DNA from: Ciborinia camelliae
Taxonomy: Eukaryota > Ascomycota > Leotiomycetes > Helotiales > Sclerotiniaceae
Length of the DNA stretch: 64,000 nt
Reading direction: 5' to 3'
NCBI GenBank assembly: GCA_025890175.1
Contig: JANPYM010000004.1
Coordinates: 2,241,862-2,305,861, forward strand
Positions 33,964 through 46,534 of the stretch are shown piece by piece. Under the pieces are notes generated by a model. The model did not search any database and was not told the origin of the DNA. It saw only the letters and a program-made list of their open reading frames with translations. Position numbers and translations under genes: made by a program. How positions within the stretch are numbered: the first letter of the stretch is position 1; every line of letters starts with the position of its first letter.

Positions 33964-36199
33964 ATGGCCGTAGAACTCCTTACCCAGGCCGACGGCTATG
34001 GCATTATTATTGGACTTTCGGTGCTCTTCTGCATGATTATCCTAGCCGCAGTTCGCATACAAAAGAGATATCTTTCAGAGGATAGCGACCAATCGGAAAT
34101 GTTTATGGTCGCAAATCGAACCGTCGGCACTGGATTGACAGCGTCTGCCGTCTTCTCTAGTTGGTAAGCATCGATGGCAGTGATCAGTGCATATCTTGTT
34201 AACCAAACTTGATTTCTCCAGGATGTGGATCAATGAAAGCGTATTCTCAGCCGCTTATACCTACAAATGGGGTATCGCCCTACCAATATGGTGGGCCAGT
34301 GGCCTATCCTTCCAAATAGCGCTGATGGCCGTCCTCGGAATTGTTGCAAAACTTCGAGTCCCGTATGCCCATACTTCGCTTGAATTCATGAGAATGAGAT
34401 ACGGAAATTACGCTCATTGGCTCTTTATCTTACTAAATCTGGTCAATAATATCTTTGGCTGTGGGAGCATGATTCTTGCTGGGGCACAGCTGGTCACTGG
34501 AATGACGGGAATGCACGTCATTGTCGCATGTATTCTGATTCCTGCTGGGGGTAAGCGGTATAGTTGAAAAATAATGGCAAAATGTGGACGCTGACTCTTA
34601 TTTATCAACAGTCGTCGTCTATACTGCAGTTGGTGGTCTTAAAGCAACATTCTTGACGGACTTTGTTCACACTACTGTCGCTCTATTTCTCTTGATCTAC
34701 TTCTCTCTCGCAGTCTTGACAAATGAGCATATTGGCGGTGTATCGGGTCTTTATGAGAAAGTCAAGGCTACCAATGACTACGTCTCCGGCAATTATGAAG
34801 GTTCGCTTCTAACGATGAAGTCCAAGAGAGGTAAGGCAAATCCATAGACTAGCTACTAAATTTTCTAGGCCAAATTCCTATGCTAATCAGCTTAATAGCG
34901 GTTTTATTTGGCATCGTTCTAAAGTTCGGTAATCTTGCGCTCGTTGTTATGGATACGGGCTTCTGGCAGAAGTCATTTGCCTCCGAAGTCCACTCGACGG
35001 TTCCAGCATATGATCTTGTTTCTATTGTTATTATTGCGATTCCTTGGTGCACAGGAACCATCATTGGCCTCAGTGCTCGTGCAATTGAAAAAACACCAAT
35101 CTGGTTCGACTACCCCAACACTCTAACTACCGCCCAGGTAAACTCCGGCCTCGTGATGCCATACGTGGTGCGGTCTCTGCTTGGAAAAGGTGCCACAACT
35201 GGTCTACTCGTACTCGTCTTCATGGCCATCACGAGTACGGTGTCTTCGTCCATGATTGCAGTTAGCAGTATCATCTCTCTTGATTTTTTCCGTACTTATA
35301 TCAATCCCAATGCATCAGACCGCAAAACTCTCAAAGTTAGCCATTGGGGCGTTGTCTTCCATGGTTGTTTCATGGCCGGTTTTGCCATTATGCTGGAGTA
35401 TGCCGGCGCAACAAATAACTGGTCAACATACTTTCGACCCATTATCGCATGTCCAGGTATCCTGCCGATGATTTTCACACTCCTCTGGTCCAGACAAACG
35501 AAGCTGGCGGCCATCCTAGCTCCCATCCTTGGACTTGTCTCAGGTGTTGCGACTTGGCTTTCATTGTCGTGGCATTGGTCTGGTGGCGTGCTCAATATTC
35601 AGACGACCCAGGCTCAAATTCCAGGTCTTTATGGAGCTATAGTTTCTTTCTTCTCACCGGCTATCTATTCAATAATGATCTCGTTGGCTTGGCCAAGCCG
35701 TTTCGATTGGCGTGAATTCTTAAGAATTGACCTGATTGAAGATAAGAGTCAATCAAATAGCTCTTTAACATCTACAATCCCAAGCAGCGAAGCTGTTTAT
35801 GAAGTTGACAAAACGACCAATGAATCAAAGAAAGAACATTGCTCCACGAGCGGGGAAGAGGCCGGTCAACCGACTCGTCTCCCAATAAAATCAAATTCTC
35901 AACTTCCACTTGATGATGTCGTTCACCCATTTGGAGACGATACAATCAAACATATCAAAAAATGGCTCAAGATCGCCAGTATATTTTTCGTGTTCAATGT
36001 TCTGGTTACTATCGTTCTTTGGCCTATACCTCTGTACCGCAATTGGATCTTCACGAAGAGCTTCTTTAATGGATGGATCGTAACGGCGATTATATGGCAT
36101 TTTCTCGCTATTTTAACTGTGGTTTTTTATCCGGTTTATGATGGGAGACATGAAATTGCGAGAGCTGTGAGGGGAATGGCGAAGGAGTGGAGGGGATAG
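33964..36199 (+). CDS. DUR3: DUR3-type urea transporter (SSF family), four exons
   Basis: Exons are 33964-34163, 34222-34550, 34612-34830 and 34869-36199. Introns are 58, 61 and 38 bases and phases agree, giving 692 aa. It is a polytopic membrane protein of the sodium/solute symporter family. Diagnostic stretches are MFMVANRTVGTGLTASAVFSSW, MWINESVFSAAYTYKWG, VVVYTAVGGLKATFLTDFVHT (the SSF signature region), PNTLTTAQVNSGLVMP and AITSTVSSSMIAVSSIISLD. The last hydrophilic stretch (about 585-640) is cytosolic by the usual topology, followed by two final helices. DUR3 proteins import urea with protons at the plasma membrane and also carry polyamines in yeast. The last intron is unusually short (38 bases), so its limits deserve a check. 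Confidence 0.93.
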
Positions 36200-39100
36200 A
36201 ACGAACCTACATGGTTAAATACTTGATATTTTAGCATAGTAGATGCAAGATTTGTGTAATTATGATAACTGGAGAGGATATTTTCCTGTGGCCATTATCT
36301 CATCCAGCCTCTACCTCTACTCCGCCCCCTCTTCTTCAAATTGATTCCTTACATATTTCACTTCACTAAAGAAGACGCATCGGCATTCCTTAAATCATCA
36401 ACCTTTGTCACAACGCAATGCATCCCTGAACTTTTACAACATCCTAGCTGAATATTTAGGAAAATTTCAACTGATATTCAACTAGACTTGGTTATTGAAA
36501 AGTTGTCTTCTGATAACTCAAGAGAACCCGTGGACGTCAATCATCCGAGTGAGGGCCAAGGAAAAACTTAAAGATGTTAACAGTGCCCAATCTTCATCTT
36601 CAATATGGGCATTGTCAAATACTCTTCGGATAGTGAAGAGCACCCAAGCTACTCAAGACGTACAACACTCGTATCCCAACGAAAAATAGGATAGAGATAA
36701 GGAGGGCAACAATGTTAGAGTTGAATTCTCATGGGCATTTATATGAAAATCTCAAAAGACTAGAAATTTTTTGTTAGATACCTATGTAACAAATATATTT
36801 AGTGAGAAAGTAGTATACGATGATAGAATCAAGTGTTAGGATTTGAAATAGATATTTAAATGGATTCATCCAATGTATCGAGAATCACTACTGTAGATAT
36901 GCATTGTGAAATTGAAATAACCACTAATGTCCAGTCTAAAGTCGATTATTGAAAAGATCTCATTCATTGTGTAGCTAAGAGAATACGAAATTGTATCCAG
37001 GTTGGGGCTCGAACCGCATATTCGGCTTTTCAGTTGTATAGTTTTGATCTAATTCTAATCGCACGGAGCTAGCATCATACCATTGGAGTCCAAAGCATCT
37101 CGGTGCTTTTGTCTCTTTATCGGGAATAATTTCCCGCGACGACACCCAAGGCAATTAATTATTGCAGTTCGGGTCTCGCATCTTGGGTCTAGATCTGGGG
37201 AGGCCGAAGAGAGATATCAGGGGCTAGATGGGCTTGATGTTGTAAATTCATGTGGAATTGTTACTGTGAGGCGCATTGTAACTTTTGTGTTGCATTTGGC
37301 AGCTCCATGGTTGCAGGTTGCCGACACAGAGGAAAATACCTCCCATGAAGTCTATCTTTGATATATCTGATACACTTGCTACCAGAATTTGATTCATTGA
37401 GGCTCCCACATGGAGATGACGTGCCAAACGAGCTCCGATGGTGAGATAGGATCACAACTATCAGAGCGAATGAAGAATTATTTGAATATGAATCATGGTC
37501 AGCGTTTGCTATATGGCAAGACTTCACCAGAATTGGACACATCCTAGCAGTATCTAAATCAACCAACTACCTCAATTTCGAGCGATGGCTGTGAGTATAC
37601 GTAAACAGGGGCGGCATTGAAAGGAGTGTAGCTAACGGAGATTATCAAGATGGGATTAAAAACGAGACATCATATGAGAAGAGAAATGTTATGGCAGCGC
37701 AGACAATGCCAAGCTATGTACCTGTTGGTCTCCAGACATGGGGATGTTTCAGGCTAACAAGACTACTCACATATATACGAGTACTATCCATCCCACGACT
37801 GCAGGAGCGGAGGCCTTGAAGTATTTGGTTCGGACATTGGGAGATATCCACGAACTTGGGGTAATACTGTACAGCTTCTCCGGATCTTCCTCGATGACTT
37901 GAGTAAGGTTATGATTTACTTCATATATTTATGAGCCCATGAATACTGCGTTAAAGTAGTCTTGGACTCCAGGATGGGCCAGCATCAAAAAAGTATTTGG
38001 TACGGCGAAAGTAATGATATGGTGTTGGTTTGCCAACCTCAAAATAGAACCGAGGTTTTGCCAGATAGCAGAACTGAGAACGCATGCAAAAGGCTGAAAT
38101 TGATCATACAACCAACTGTTGATAGCTTCAAAGCAATGTACCCGCAAACTACCTAGTCGGACGGAATGAATTGTCAATTATACGGAGTACCGCTAACGTC
38201 AGCATTGTCCAGAACTATGGATATGAGCCAACTGATTGGATTGATCATTGATCCGTCTAATTGAAGGATCAATTAGACAATTAGAGGAGGCCGGTTGAGG
38301 TGCAGATAGTGGGCTTCTGCAGACTGACTGTTAGAAATTGAGTCAGCTGAACCTCATAAACAGAAACCTAATAATTGCATACCTGTGTGAGAGGGTAATA
38401 AGTTCGTGAGCACTGAGCAGTTAATAAGTGTAATAATAAGATTGATCATGGCTTCAAGGTGTTCTGTTTTGAGGCTAAGGTATTACGAGGAACCTAACCT
38501 TAACCAACCTTACCGCACGTACGTACTCGTTTGTAACCCCTTCATCAAATGAAACATCAAATACCTACTGGATATTTCCCGATAGCCCGAAGAAACAATA
38601 ACAATAACAATAACAGTAAGAAAAACAAAAACAACAACAGTCAACAAACGCGAGAATCGAATAAGCTTGCCGGAGATGATAAGATTCGTACTCCTGTACA
38701 ATCAATTCATCCCTAGACGTCGTGAACATGCTAAATTGGGACAATGAGCCACCATATAAATAGGGAATGACCGAGACCTTCACAAATGGATTACAAGATC
38801 CTCGTTGTCGCTCACTGCAAAAGCAGGGAAAGAGAGATAGATACCGATATATCCATATCCTAGTACAGTAGGTACAGTAAGCAAGCTCGACAGGATAAAT
38901 CCAAGCATTCCCATAACTTTACTCTTCACCCCCACCTCTCGACCATGGTTTCTGCCCACACGTCACCGTCACAACTCACAACTCACAACAATTCATATAA
39001 TTATATATATTATATATTATATCAATACGCTAGGGAGCTATCTATAGGTAGGTACGAGAGTATTGGTATTATTATGCGCCGTCACCGACTACAGACAGAC

Positions 39101-39606
39101 CGCGAACCCTTGTTAACCACGCATCGCATCTTATCATCCACTGCCTTGGAAAGAGGGGTATTGATATTGATGATTGATATTGAATTATAGCTTACTTACA
39201 TGCTGCACTACTAGGTATTCCAATGGTTCCAACAACAATCTGCAACTCTTATTGCAGGATTTTGGGATTCGGAAAACATTCCGAGTAATAATAAAGCTTC
39301 TTGTATCTCTATTATCCCTATTGCTAGGTACATCCTCTACATCCTCTACATAAAGGGATCCATATGAATTGCTCGTACAAGTACTTCCATTGCACTTGTT
39401 TGGTCACCTTATTCTACTATAACGCTCTTGTATGCAGCTGCCCGCATATCAGGTTGTCAACATAACTGGCTCCTTGTTTATACCCGTTTCTACCTATTGC
39501 TTCTTACATTCACCTTCTGCTATACCTAATTGCGTTTGCTGCATGCTGATCGATCTGATGACCATTAATACATTACTACACAATAACTTTTCCTTTTACT
39601 TCCAAG
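36200..39606. other. Gene-poor region downstream of DUR3
   Basis: 3.4 kb without a supported gene. Frames are short, overlap on both strands and lack domains. A B-box-like segment (GGTTCGAGCC on the minus strand) occurs at about 37010 without a full tRNA fold. Nested inverted repeats of TTGATCATTGATCC/GGATCAAT type occur at about 38238-38276. ATATAT stretches occur at about 39000-39020. The last 700 bases should contain the promoter and leader of the next gene. Confidence 0.5.
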
Positions 39607-42600
39607 ATGCCTTCGCTATCTTCCCTCTTGAAGCGTCGAAGCGAAAGTCAAAATGACAATCGCATGAGCTTGAGTTTGAGCGTGACTCCAGAGAAGGCAC
39701 AAAGAAGAAAATCGAAGCGCAACTTCCTTCGCAACCTTCTCAAAATCTCTAGCTTCTCCTCTCGAGATAAGCAGGAGAAAGACCAGACTGTGGTAACTTA
39801 TTTTCTCGCCCATTCATCTGTGCTCATTTCACAAACATTTGAAAAGACGCTGATATTACTCGTCGTTCTTCAGACAGTTCCAACTCCAACTTCTCCAAAT
39901 AAACCTATAAGTCCCATGTCGAATCATAACAAACCTCTTCCACCGCCACCGCCTTCAATCAAGGACTCTGCGTCCATAGCATCGATACCTTCGAGGCCTT
40001 ACAAGAAGCTCGATAGGATAATATCACCTCTCAATGATCAAGAGCTACACGAGCTATTCTCCGGAGCCCCTCAGTTCTATGCACGCTCCGAAGGGCATCA
40101 TACTGGCGCACCGCATCCTTTAGTGGCATTCCCTTGGGATTCAAGTGTGCAGATACGAGATCTATCTGATCATGTGCAACTACAAGACGAGGCATGGGGA
40201 TGTGTCACAGCGTGGCCACATATCACAAGAGAAGCTCCGATAAGCTTGGAAGGTGTGAAGGATACTGGAAAACGGCGTGCCTGTTTTATGCCGCGATGTC
40301 GCGAACGACCGAACATGCTCAGTATGCAAGGTATTGAGAGAGGAACTGTGGGATATCAAGCGGCTTTGGAGCTAGGTGTAGCCGATGCTCTAAAAGAACC
40401 CGAGGAAATATTGCCCGATTCTGGCCCACATTCACTCTTGGATAGGCGAAGGAGATTCCTGAATGGTAAGGATGGAATCAGACCCCTCGAAGAGCCCGCG
40501 GTCTACGAACATCTCACGAACATTGGCATCTCATACCACGAGGATCAGATGCATAGGCGACCTACAGTGGAGTTGTATTCGGAGTTATTTACACAGATTC
40601 TGTTTCCGCCTTCGAGAGTTACCGATGCAGACGATCCTTATAGCTTGCAGGTTCAGATTGAGGTTCTTGTGAAGGTTTTAGCCGAGCCTAATATCTGGGT
40701 CGATTTCAGCTTTGTTGAGTGGAGAATTCGGCTCGGGCAGATGCTATGGGGCCAGCCGCTGGAAACCGATCTAGCAGACGATATCTCTACCAATAACGAG
40801 ACCGTGCATGATGAATGTGGAGACCAGAAGTATTGGCTGTTGTTACAAATACTGCTTTCGTGTGAACTGTTGGTGCGACTCGATACAGTGTCTCAGAATA
40901 TTGATAATGGTCTAGAGCCCGCCAAACCAGCTGACGTCAAAAAGCTCGAAAAGAATATGACATCCAGTGTTAAATGGTCACTTATCCTAGCACGATCCTG
41001 GCTTGAGAATATCCGCATAGAACAGAGTGTGTCCGAAATTATTCCCGAAAGAAAACCTTCTGGGTGGTTAGCAACATTAACTCGTGCATCAATTTCTCTC
41101 GAGGGTAACGCGCCAAATGAAAGTGTTCAGACATATAAATTTAGAGGGCGACATGAAACTCGACAATTAGCAGGGCTACTACACTTTGCTCAGAAGTTAA
41201 AATGGCCTCACTTGGATAAATTGACCGGAAAAGTATCATCCAACGATATAGTTATATCTGAAAGTTCTCAAAATACTCCTGCCTCTGGAACACCCATGTC
41301 GGTTTCAACACAAAAGTCTTCCTACTTCATGAGCCAACGGCCTGTTGCGCGACGAGGCTTATCAAGATCAACACAAAGAATGTCTGCACTAATAAATTCT
41401 TCCGGATGGCTTTCAAATTCTTACATCAGTGGTTTCATGTTACCTGGCGAAGGCCTAGGCCATTTTTTGATATCGACGTTACTTGAAAATGATGATGCTG
41501 CAGTCGAAAAATTGGGAGATGAGGCAAACTTATACGGCGGGTTTGTATTTGGCAAAAGAAGCTTTTGGAGCACAGCTTGCATAGTTGGTAGAGTTTTGGC
41601 AGCTGGTAAGAACTCATCTGAATGCATGGGATGGATATCATCGGATGCCAAACCTAGAGGCATTCCTGGTGAGGCTTGGGTCAATATTGATGTTGATACA
41701 GCGTCGCAGGAAGGCAAGTATTTTCCACTTATGGACTCAATCAATTCGCCGCTGACCGATAATTACATGACAGATGCTACCAAAGAAACTCCCAGAATCC
41801 TGCAGAAGACTGTCATCGAGAGAGGTGGAAGCGTCATCGGTGGCGCGGATCCTTCATCAATACTTCCAGGTGATTTTGCCAAGGTTTACGATACCCCAAC
41901 TTTGAACCCCCCCTCAATAACTTTCGAGTCATTGGATCTTTTTGCTGTCGACTCCGATGACACGACACCTACTGAAGAAGATCCAGCCCCAGAAATCGAA
42001 ATAACCACTGCACCAAGTATCAAAACATATTCTGCAATGATGAGGTTTATAATGGACCTTGACGGGGATGATAAAAAAGAAATCAATGTTGCTCTCACTC
42101 ATGACGTGCATTTCGTTACTGCTCATCCATGTGTTAAATCTCACAATATCGAGATCCTTAAATCTCCTTCAAGTCCATTGTTCCAATTACAAGGCGGTGA
42201 TGAGGTTGACAAGCTTCCTAATCCTGAGATGGGTATGTATCATGTATTATTTCCTTCCATTTTTTGAACATTGGAAAACTAATGAAGATTAGGCCACCCC
42301 CTTCATAAAGCCTTCACCTACACCATCATACCTCTCCATAATATCCTCACTTCTCCCGCCTCTAGATCCCTTTCCTCTCTACTCCTTTCCCCACCTCTCT
42401 CACCAATCGAAGGCTCCTCGCCCATTCAATCCAGCACCCACACCACTACGAGTAAAATCCCGAAAGTTCTGGTCATTGAGTGTACTAGTGCAGTGGTGCT
42501 ACCGCCCTCACCTCCTGATGATGCAGATGATGCAGATGATGCGGATGTCGATGTGGAGAATGGTGTGGCTAGTAATATCAATTCTAACGGGGAGATTCGG

Positions 42601-42765
42601 AATTCGAATAAACGAGAACTCGGCAGCGATACGGAAATATTGGCAAGAGCCTTGTGTGCAGAAAGGGGCTGGAATGCTTTGGTCAGTAGAAGGGGAAGAG
42701 GATGTCTAGCTTGTGCTGTTAGGGAGGCGGGTGCGTTGGGGTGGGGGGTTGTGTTGAGGGTTTAG
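39607..42765 (+). CDS. Conserved fungal protein of unknown function, 1005 aa (three exons)
   Basis: Exons are 39607-39792, 39874-42232 and 42293-42765, with introns of 81 and 60 bases, for 1006 codons including stop. Exon 1 is basic (LKRRSESQ, KAQRRKSKRNFLRNLLK). Exon 2 opens with a Pro-rich linker (NKPLPPPPPSI), followed by a globular part that includes HELFSGAPQFYAR, WGCVTAWPHITREAP, SELFTQILFPPSRV and VDFSFVEWRIRLGQMLWGQP. The tail after the last intron reads GHPLHKAFTYTI and ends CLACAVREAGALGWGVVLRV. I recall similar proteins across Pezizomycotina (possibly the DUF8004 group) but cannot confirm that. No catalytic motif was recognised. Intron 1 is a multiple of three without stops (see findings). 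Confidence 0.8.
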
Positions 42766-45700
42766 ATTTGGGTTTAGTGGTGGGGATGTGTGGTGGGGAT
42801 GTGTGGTGGGGAGGTGAGAGTGGGGTGAGGGATGGGAGGGTGATAGATTTGTAGATTTGCTTACGCGGACTTTTGCTCATGGGCATGGAGGGATTCGGCA
42901 CACGGATGGGATGGAATTGGCGGGATGGGACGGGACGGGACGGGATACGATTCTACGATGTTTTGCACGGCCTGCTTTGCTTTGTTTTGTTATTTTACAG
43001 CATGTTAAGTGATACCCCCTTCGACAGTTAGTTAATGGTTCATTAATCAATGAATATGATTTTTATGACTTTATTTACTTGGTCTCTCTATGGGAAAGAA
43101 TTCGTCTCTGTCTTGGTTTGGTTATGATGTTTCTTTTCTGGAGATGAATGGTAGATGGATATGTATGGTAGGGTGGGGTGAGGTAGGTGAGTAGGGTAGG
43201 GTGGGGTGAGGTGGGCTGGTAAAGCATGATTGGGATGGGATTTTGGATTTTGGAATTTGGAATTTGGAATTTGGAATTGGGGGGGGCAAGGGAGGTGGAT
43301 AGATGGATAGAATAGATAGATGGATGCATTCTACAAAGGATGTATAGCTCATGGATTCAATAGGTTAACTCGAAGACGGTAGTTGTAGTTTGAGTGAGGG
43401 CTTCCTAGGCCTTGTTGGGGTGGGGGTTCGTGTCATGATGAAGGGGGCTTTTTGGTTAGAGTTGTGTGGTGTACATTGTAGTGCCGACGATACTGGTTTG
43501 TTGTTTAAGATTGAATGGGATGGTGGGGTGGTGAAGGGTTAATTTCATGTTGGAGATAGTACAGGTAAGTAGGTAGGTAGGTAGTGTTAGATAATAAGAG
43601 GTTCTTGGGGTGGTGGAAAACTTGTAGGTTCGGATTTCATTATGTGTATATCTAATGGTAATTGTAATTGTAACTGTAATTGTAGTAATTAATGAATGAC
43701 TGGGAGTTATTTCATGGTTCAAAAATTTCATGTTCGTGCAACATAAATGCATTGTTGGCGTATTGGTTATAGAACTGTGATTTTCTTGATTTCTCTCCTT
43801 GCATGAGTAGAGTCTGGTCATGGTTGTTATTTATTTGATGTGCTGATGGATTTGCGAATTCCTGTTGATACGATGAGGCCCAAAAGAGTGTCTGATTGGT
43901 AGGTAGTGCTGGTATGGAGATGGATTTGGACGAAACAGGGTAGGTAATCAAAGGACATAGATATATGGCTTGGCAGTTAGATCGATTGGTAGCGAGGTCG
44001 ATCCGTAGTTCCCTGAAAGATAGATCAGATTCTTATGTCCTGGCTATTGGTGTAAACGAAGTTCATCCGCTGCCATTTTATATGAAAGGATGTGTGCTAT
44101 CTCTATGCTGCACCCATATAAAGTGATAAGACCGGCATCGAGAGACCGTCTTGGCTGTGAAGCTATCACAAAGAAGTTAGAGCTCAAAAGTAAGTTTCCC
44201 GGAAGCAGATTTTCATAACGCCCGATTCTTAACTCGAGCCGCATCTGCATATACTATCTTGAAAGATACTCTCTCCTCCAGTTGGTCACCCCAGTCAAGA
44301 TATTGGGTAGTTTGCGTGGAAGGCGAAGGACTAAATGCAGGAATATTATCGGAGATTTTGAGCAAGAAAGATGTATGTACATATCTTCTGTATCCTATGG
44401 CATAGTCGAGTCGACGGTTATATAGGAAGGTGGGATTTCTTGGCCAATAACTCTGTATTGACCTTCCAAAATGTAGGCATACTTTTGCGAATGGCCGAAG
44501 CACAGCTTGAGTCGGGTTCTTCAATACTCAGCATAGACGTAATCAGCTACCACCTTCACATTATTCAATCTGCGAGATGAATCCCGTCTTATAAGCTGGC
44601 GATGCTTCTAATCGTGCGTAGCAGTCGAGTCTTTAAAAAAAGCTGGTTGATTGGAAGATCGGGTTTAGATCCGAAACATCCTCCAATATAATCGAGAACA
44701 CCAGATGACCCCCAAACCCCTTTGTAGCCGAGAACGATGAAAACTTCTACCGCTCCTAGACCCATTCGCATATTGGGAACCGAGTGGAAAGATTCGACTC
44801 GAGTGCCACAGTAGAGGGTAAATAGTGAATTAGCGAGAAGTTAGCACCCAAGCTAGCGAATATTCCAAAACAAGACACTCAAAGCATTTCTGCCACTTAA
44901 AATTGATCTAGATATTCTCAGAGAGCCAGAAATATTACTCTTTTGACACCATCGAAGGCTTTAGAATATCTGCGTGTCCCAACCCTATCCAGGATTCGTT
45001 GTCTACAATGTCAATGTTATTGTCAGCGACCGGCTCTACCAAACTAACGAAAAAGGCCGAGGTATACCATGGAAGATCAAAAGTGCGCAGCACTGATGTA
45101 TGGACCAAGGACGTAAGAGATGACTTGATGAGAGCTTCTTGCTGCGGCAATGCCGTACCCAATTTTCCGAGGGGCAGAAGGATGCGAGGAATTGTGCCAA
45201 CTGGATAGGTTCGTAGGTCGAGACTCCGTCGACGCTGAACTAAATAGAAGGTATCCAGAAGTTTATACTTTAGAAGCTATTCCTTCACAGTGTGTTTGTG
45301 CAGACAAACCTGTGGTTTTCCATCAAAATCACGCTAGAGGAGAAGTGCAATGCACAAATAGTTTGAGTAAGAGCTGATCCATAATAGACTTTGAATATTT
45401 TGGAGACGGATATGGCAGTCAGAGTACAATGTATTGAAAAGGGATCCCATATTAGAGAATCAATGAGGAACCATTGGGGAACGCAAACACCAAAAAACGA
45501 ACTTCCCCTCTTTTGCGGGGTTGCAACTGTGTAAGCGATGGGAAACCCACTTAGCTAACGCACAATGTCAATATGATAGCTCGAACACAACTTCAACGAG
45601 AATGGGGCTTAATCATGTGGATCTCAATCAATGAAGCCTAGCAGGATCTAACTAGAGTTTTAGTGATATGTAGTGCCTCTGCTATCCACCCGTGTAAGCG

Positions 45701-46534
45701 TATTTATGTATTTTCTGCCCTCTAACTTTCAATCATAAATAATCTAGAAATTTTTGCTTCCTCAACAAGGTGTCGAGTTGTATTTGCCTACTGCATGTTC
45801 ATTTATCCGGAGGACCGGACACTCATTCCAAAGATGTTTCCAGCTTCATCTAATCCGGCACTACTACTGCGACAGGGGATAGGTATTTATTGTGAGGCCG
45901 CCCATGTCGCGGGGCAGAATTCAGAGCTCAACATCTTACACAGAATACCGAACAAGCCTTTGGCATATATGAGAAGGAGGCCCCCATTGATATTCTTTTC
46001 TCATTTTCAAAACGTTTCATGAATTGATTTTACAACACCGCTTCTATAAATCCAAGATCGTTAGTGGGGGTGTGGTGGGTAGGTGTACGTACCAACCTCT
46101 GTACTTGGGTACATCAGAAGGTGTCTCTGTAACTCCCATAAGCTCAGGATGTATTATAGCCACAGTTCAGCTTCTTCGTCCAGCACAGCTCTTACTATCC
46201 CTCATTTTAGTTTTCACCGCGCTATAGTGCGAAGGGTCTTCTTTGTTGAAGTAGCTTGGAGATCTTCTCGAGGCAAGATGTGACATGTGACCAAGTAGAG
46301 CCAGCCTTGCGATAAATTGAGGTTATTTTCCATGTGCTAAAGAAAGGGGTCTTCTCATTTGTTCGCCAACGAGTCATGATGGTGTGGTGATGTCGCATCC
46401 AGCTGACACCAACCAAACTTCGGGACTGCAGCCTCGAGTATGGGCCGCAGAATTGCCTACCTGATTGAAGAAGTGAAATTTTCACAATGGTCTATGGTCT
46501 CATTTTCGTATACATCGAGTATTGAAATATCATC
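42766..46534. other. Accessory, gene-poor region with minisatellites
   Basis: G/T-rich minisatellites occur at about 42780-42810 (GGTGGGGATGTGT units), 42918-42945 (GGGAC units), 43160-43215 (GGTAGGGTGGGGTGAG units) and 43245-43280 (GGAATTT units), with GTAG units at about 43566-43585. From 44040 to 45400 the minus strand has several adjacent frames of 60-103 codons in different phases that could be debris of a coding gene. No family was recognised. Confidence 0.5.

Noticed and set aside
36985..37080. tRNA-like segment on the minus strand around a B-box-like GGTTCGAGCC
   Set aside because: T-stem, anticodon stem and acceptor stem do not pair, and no A-box lies at the right distance. At most it is a decayed remnant.
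41421..41744. 107-codon minus-strand frame inside the 1005-aa gene
   Set aside because: Antisense shadow of the large open frame.
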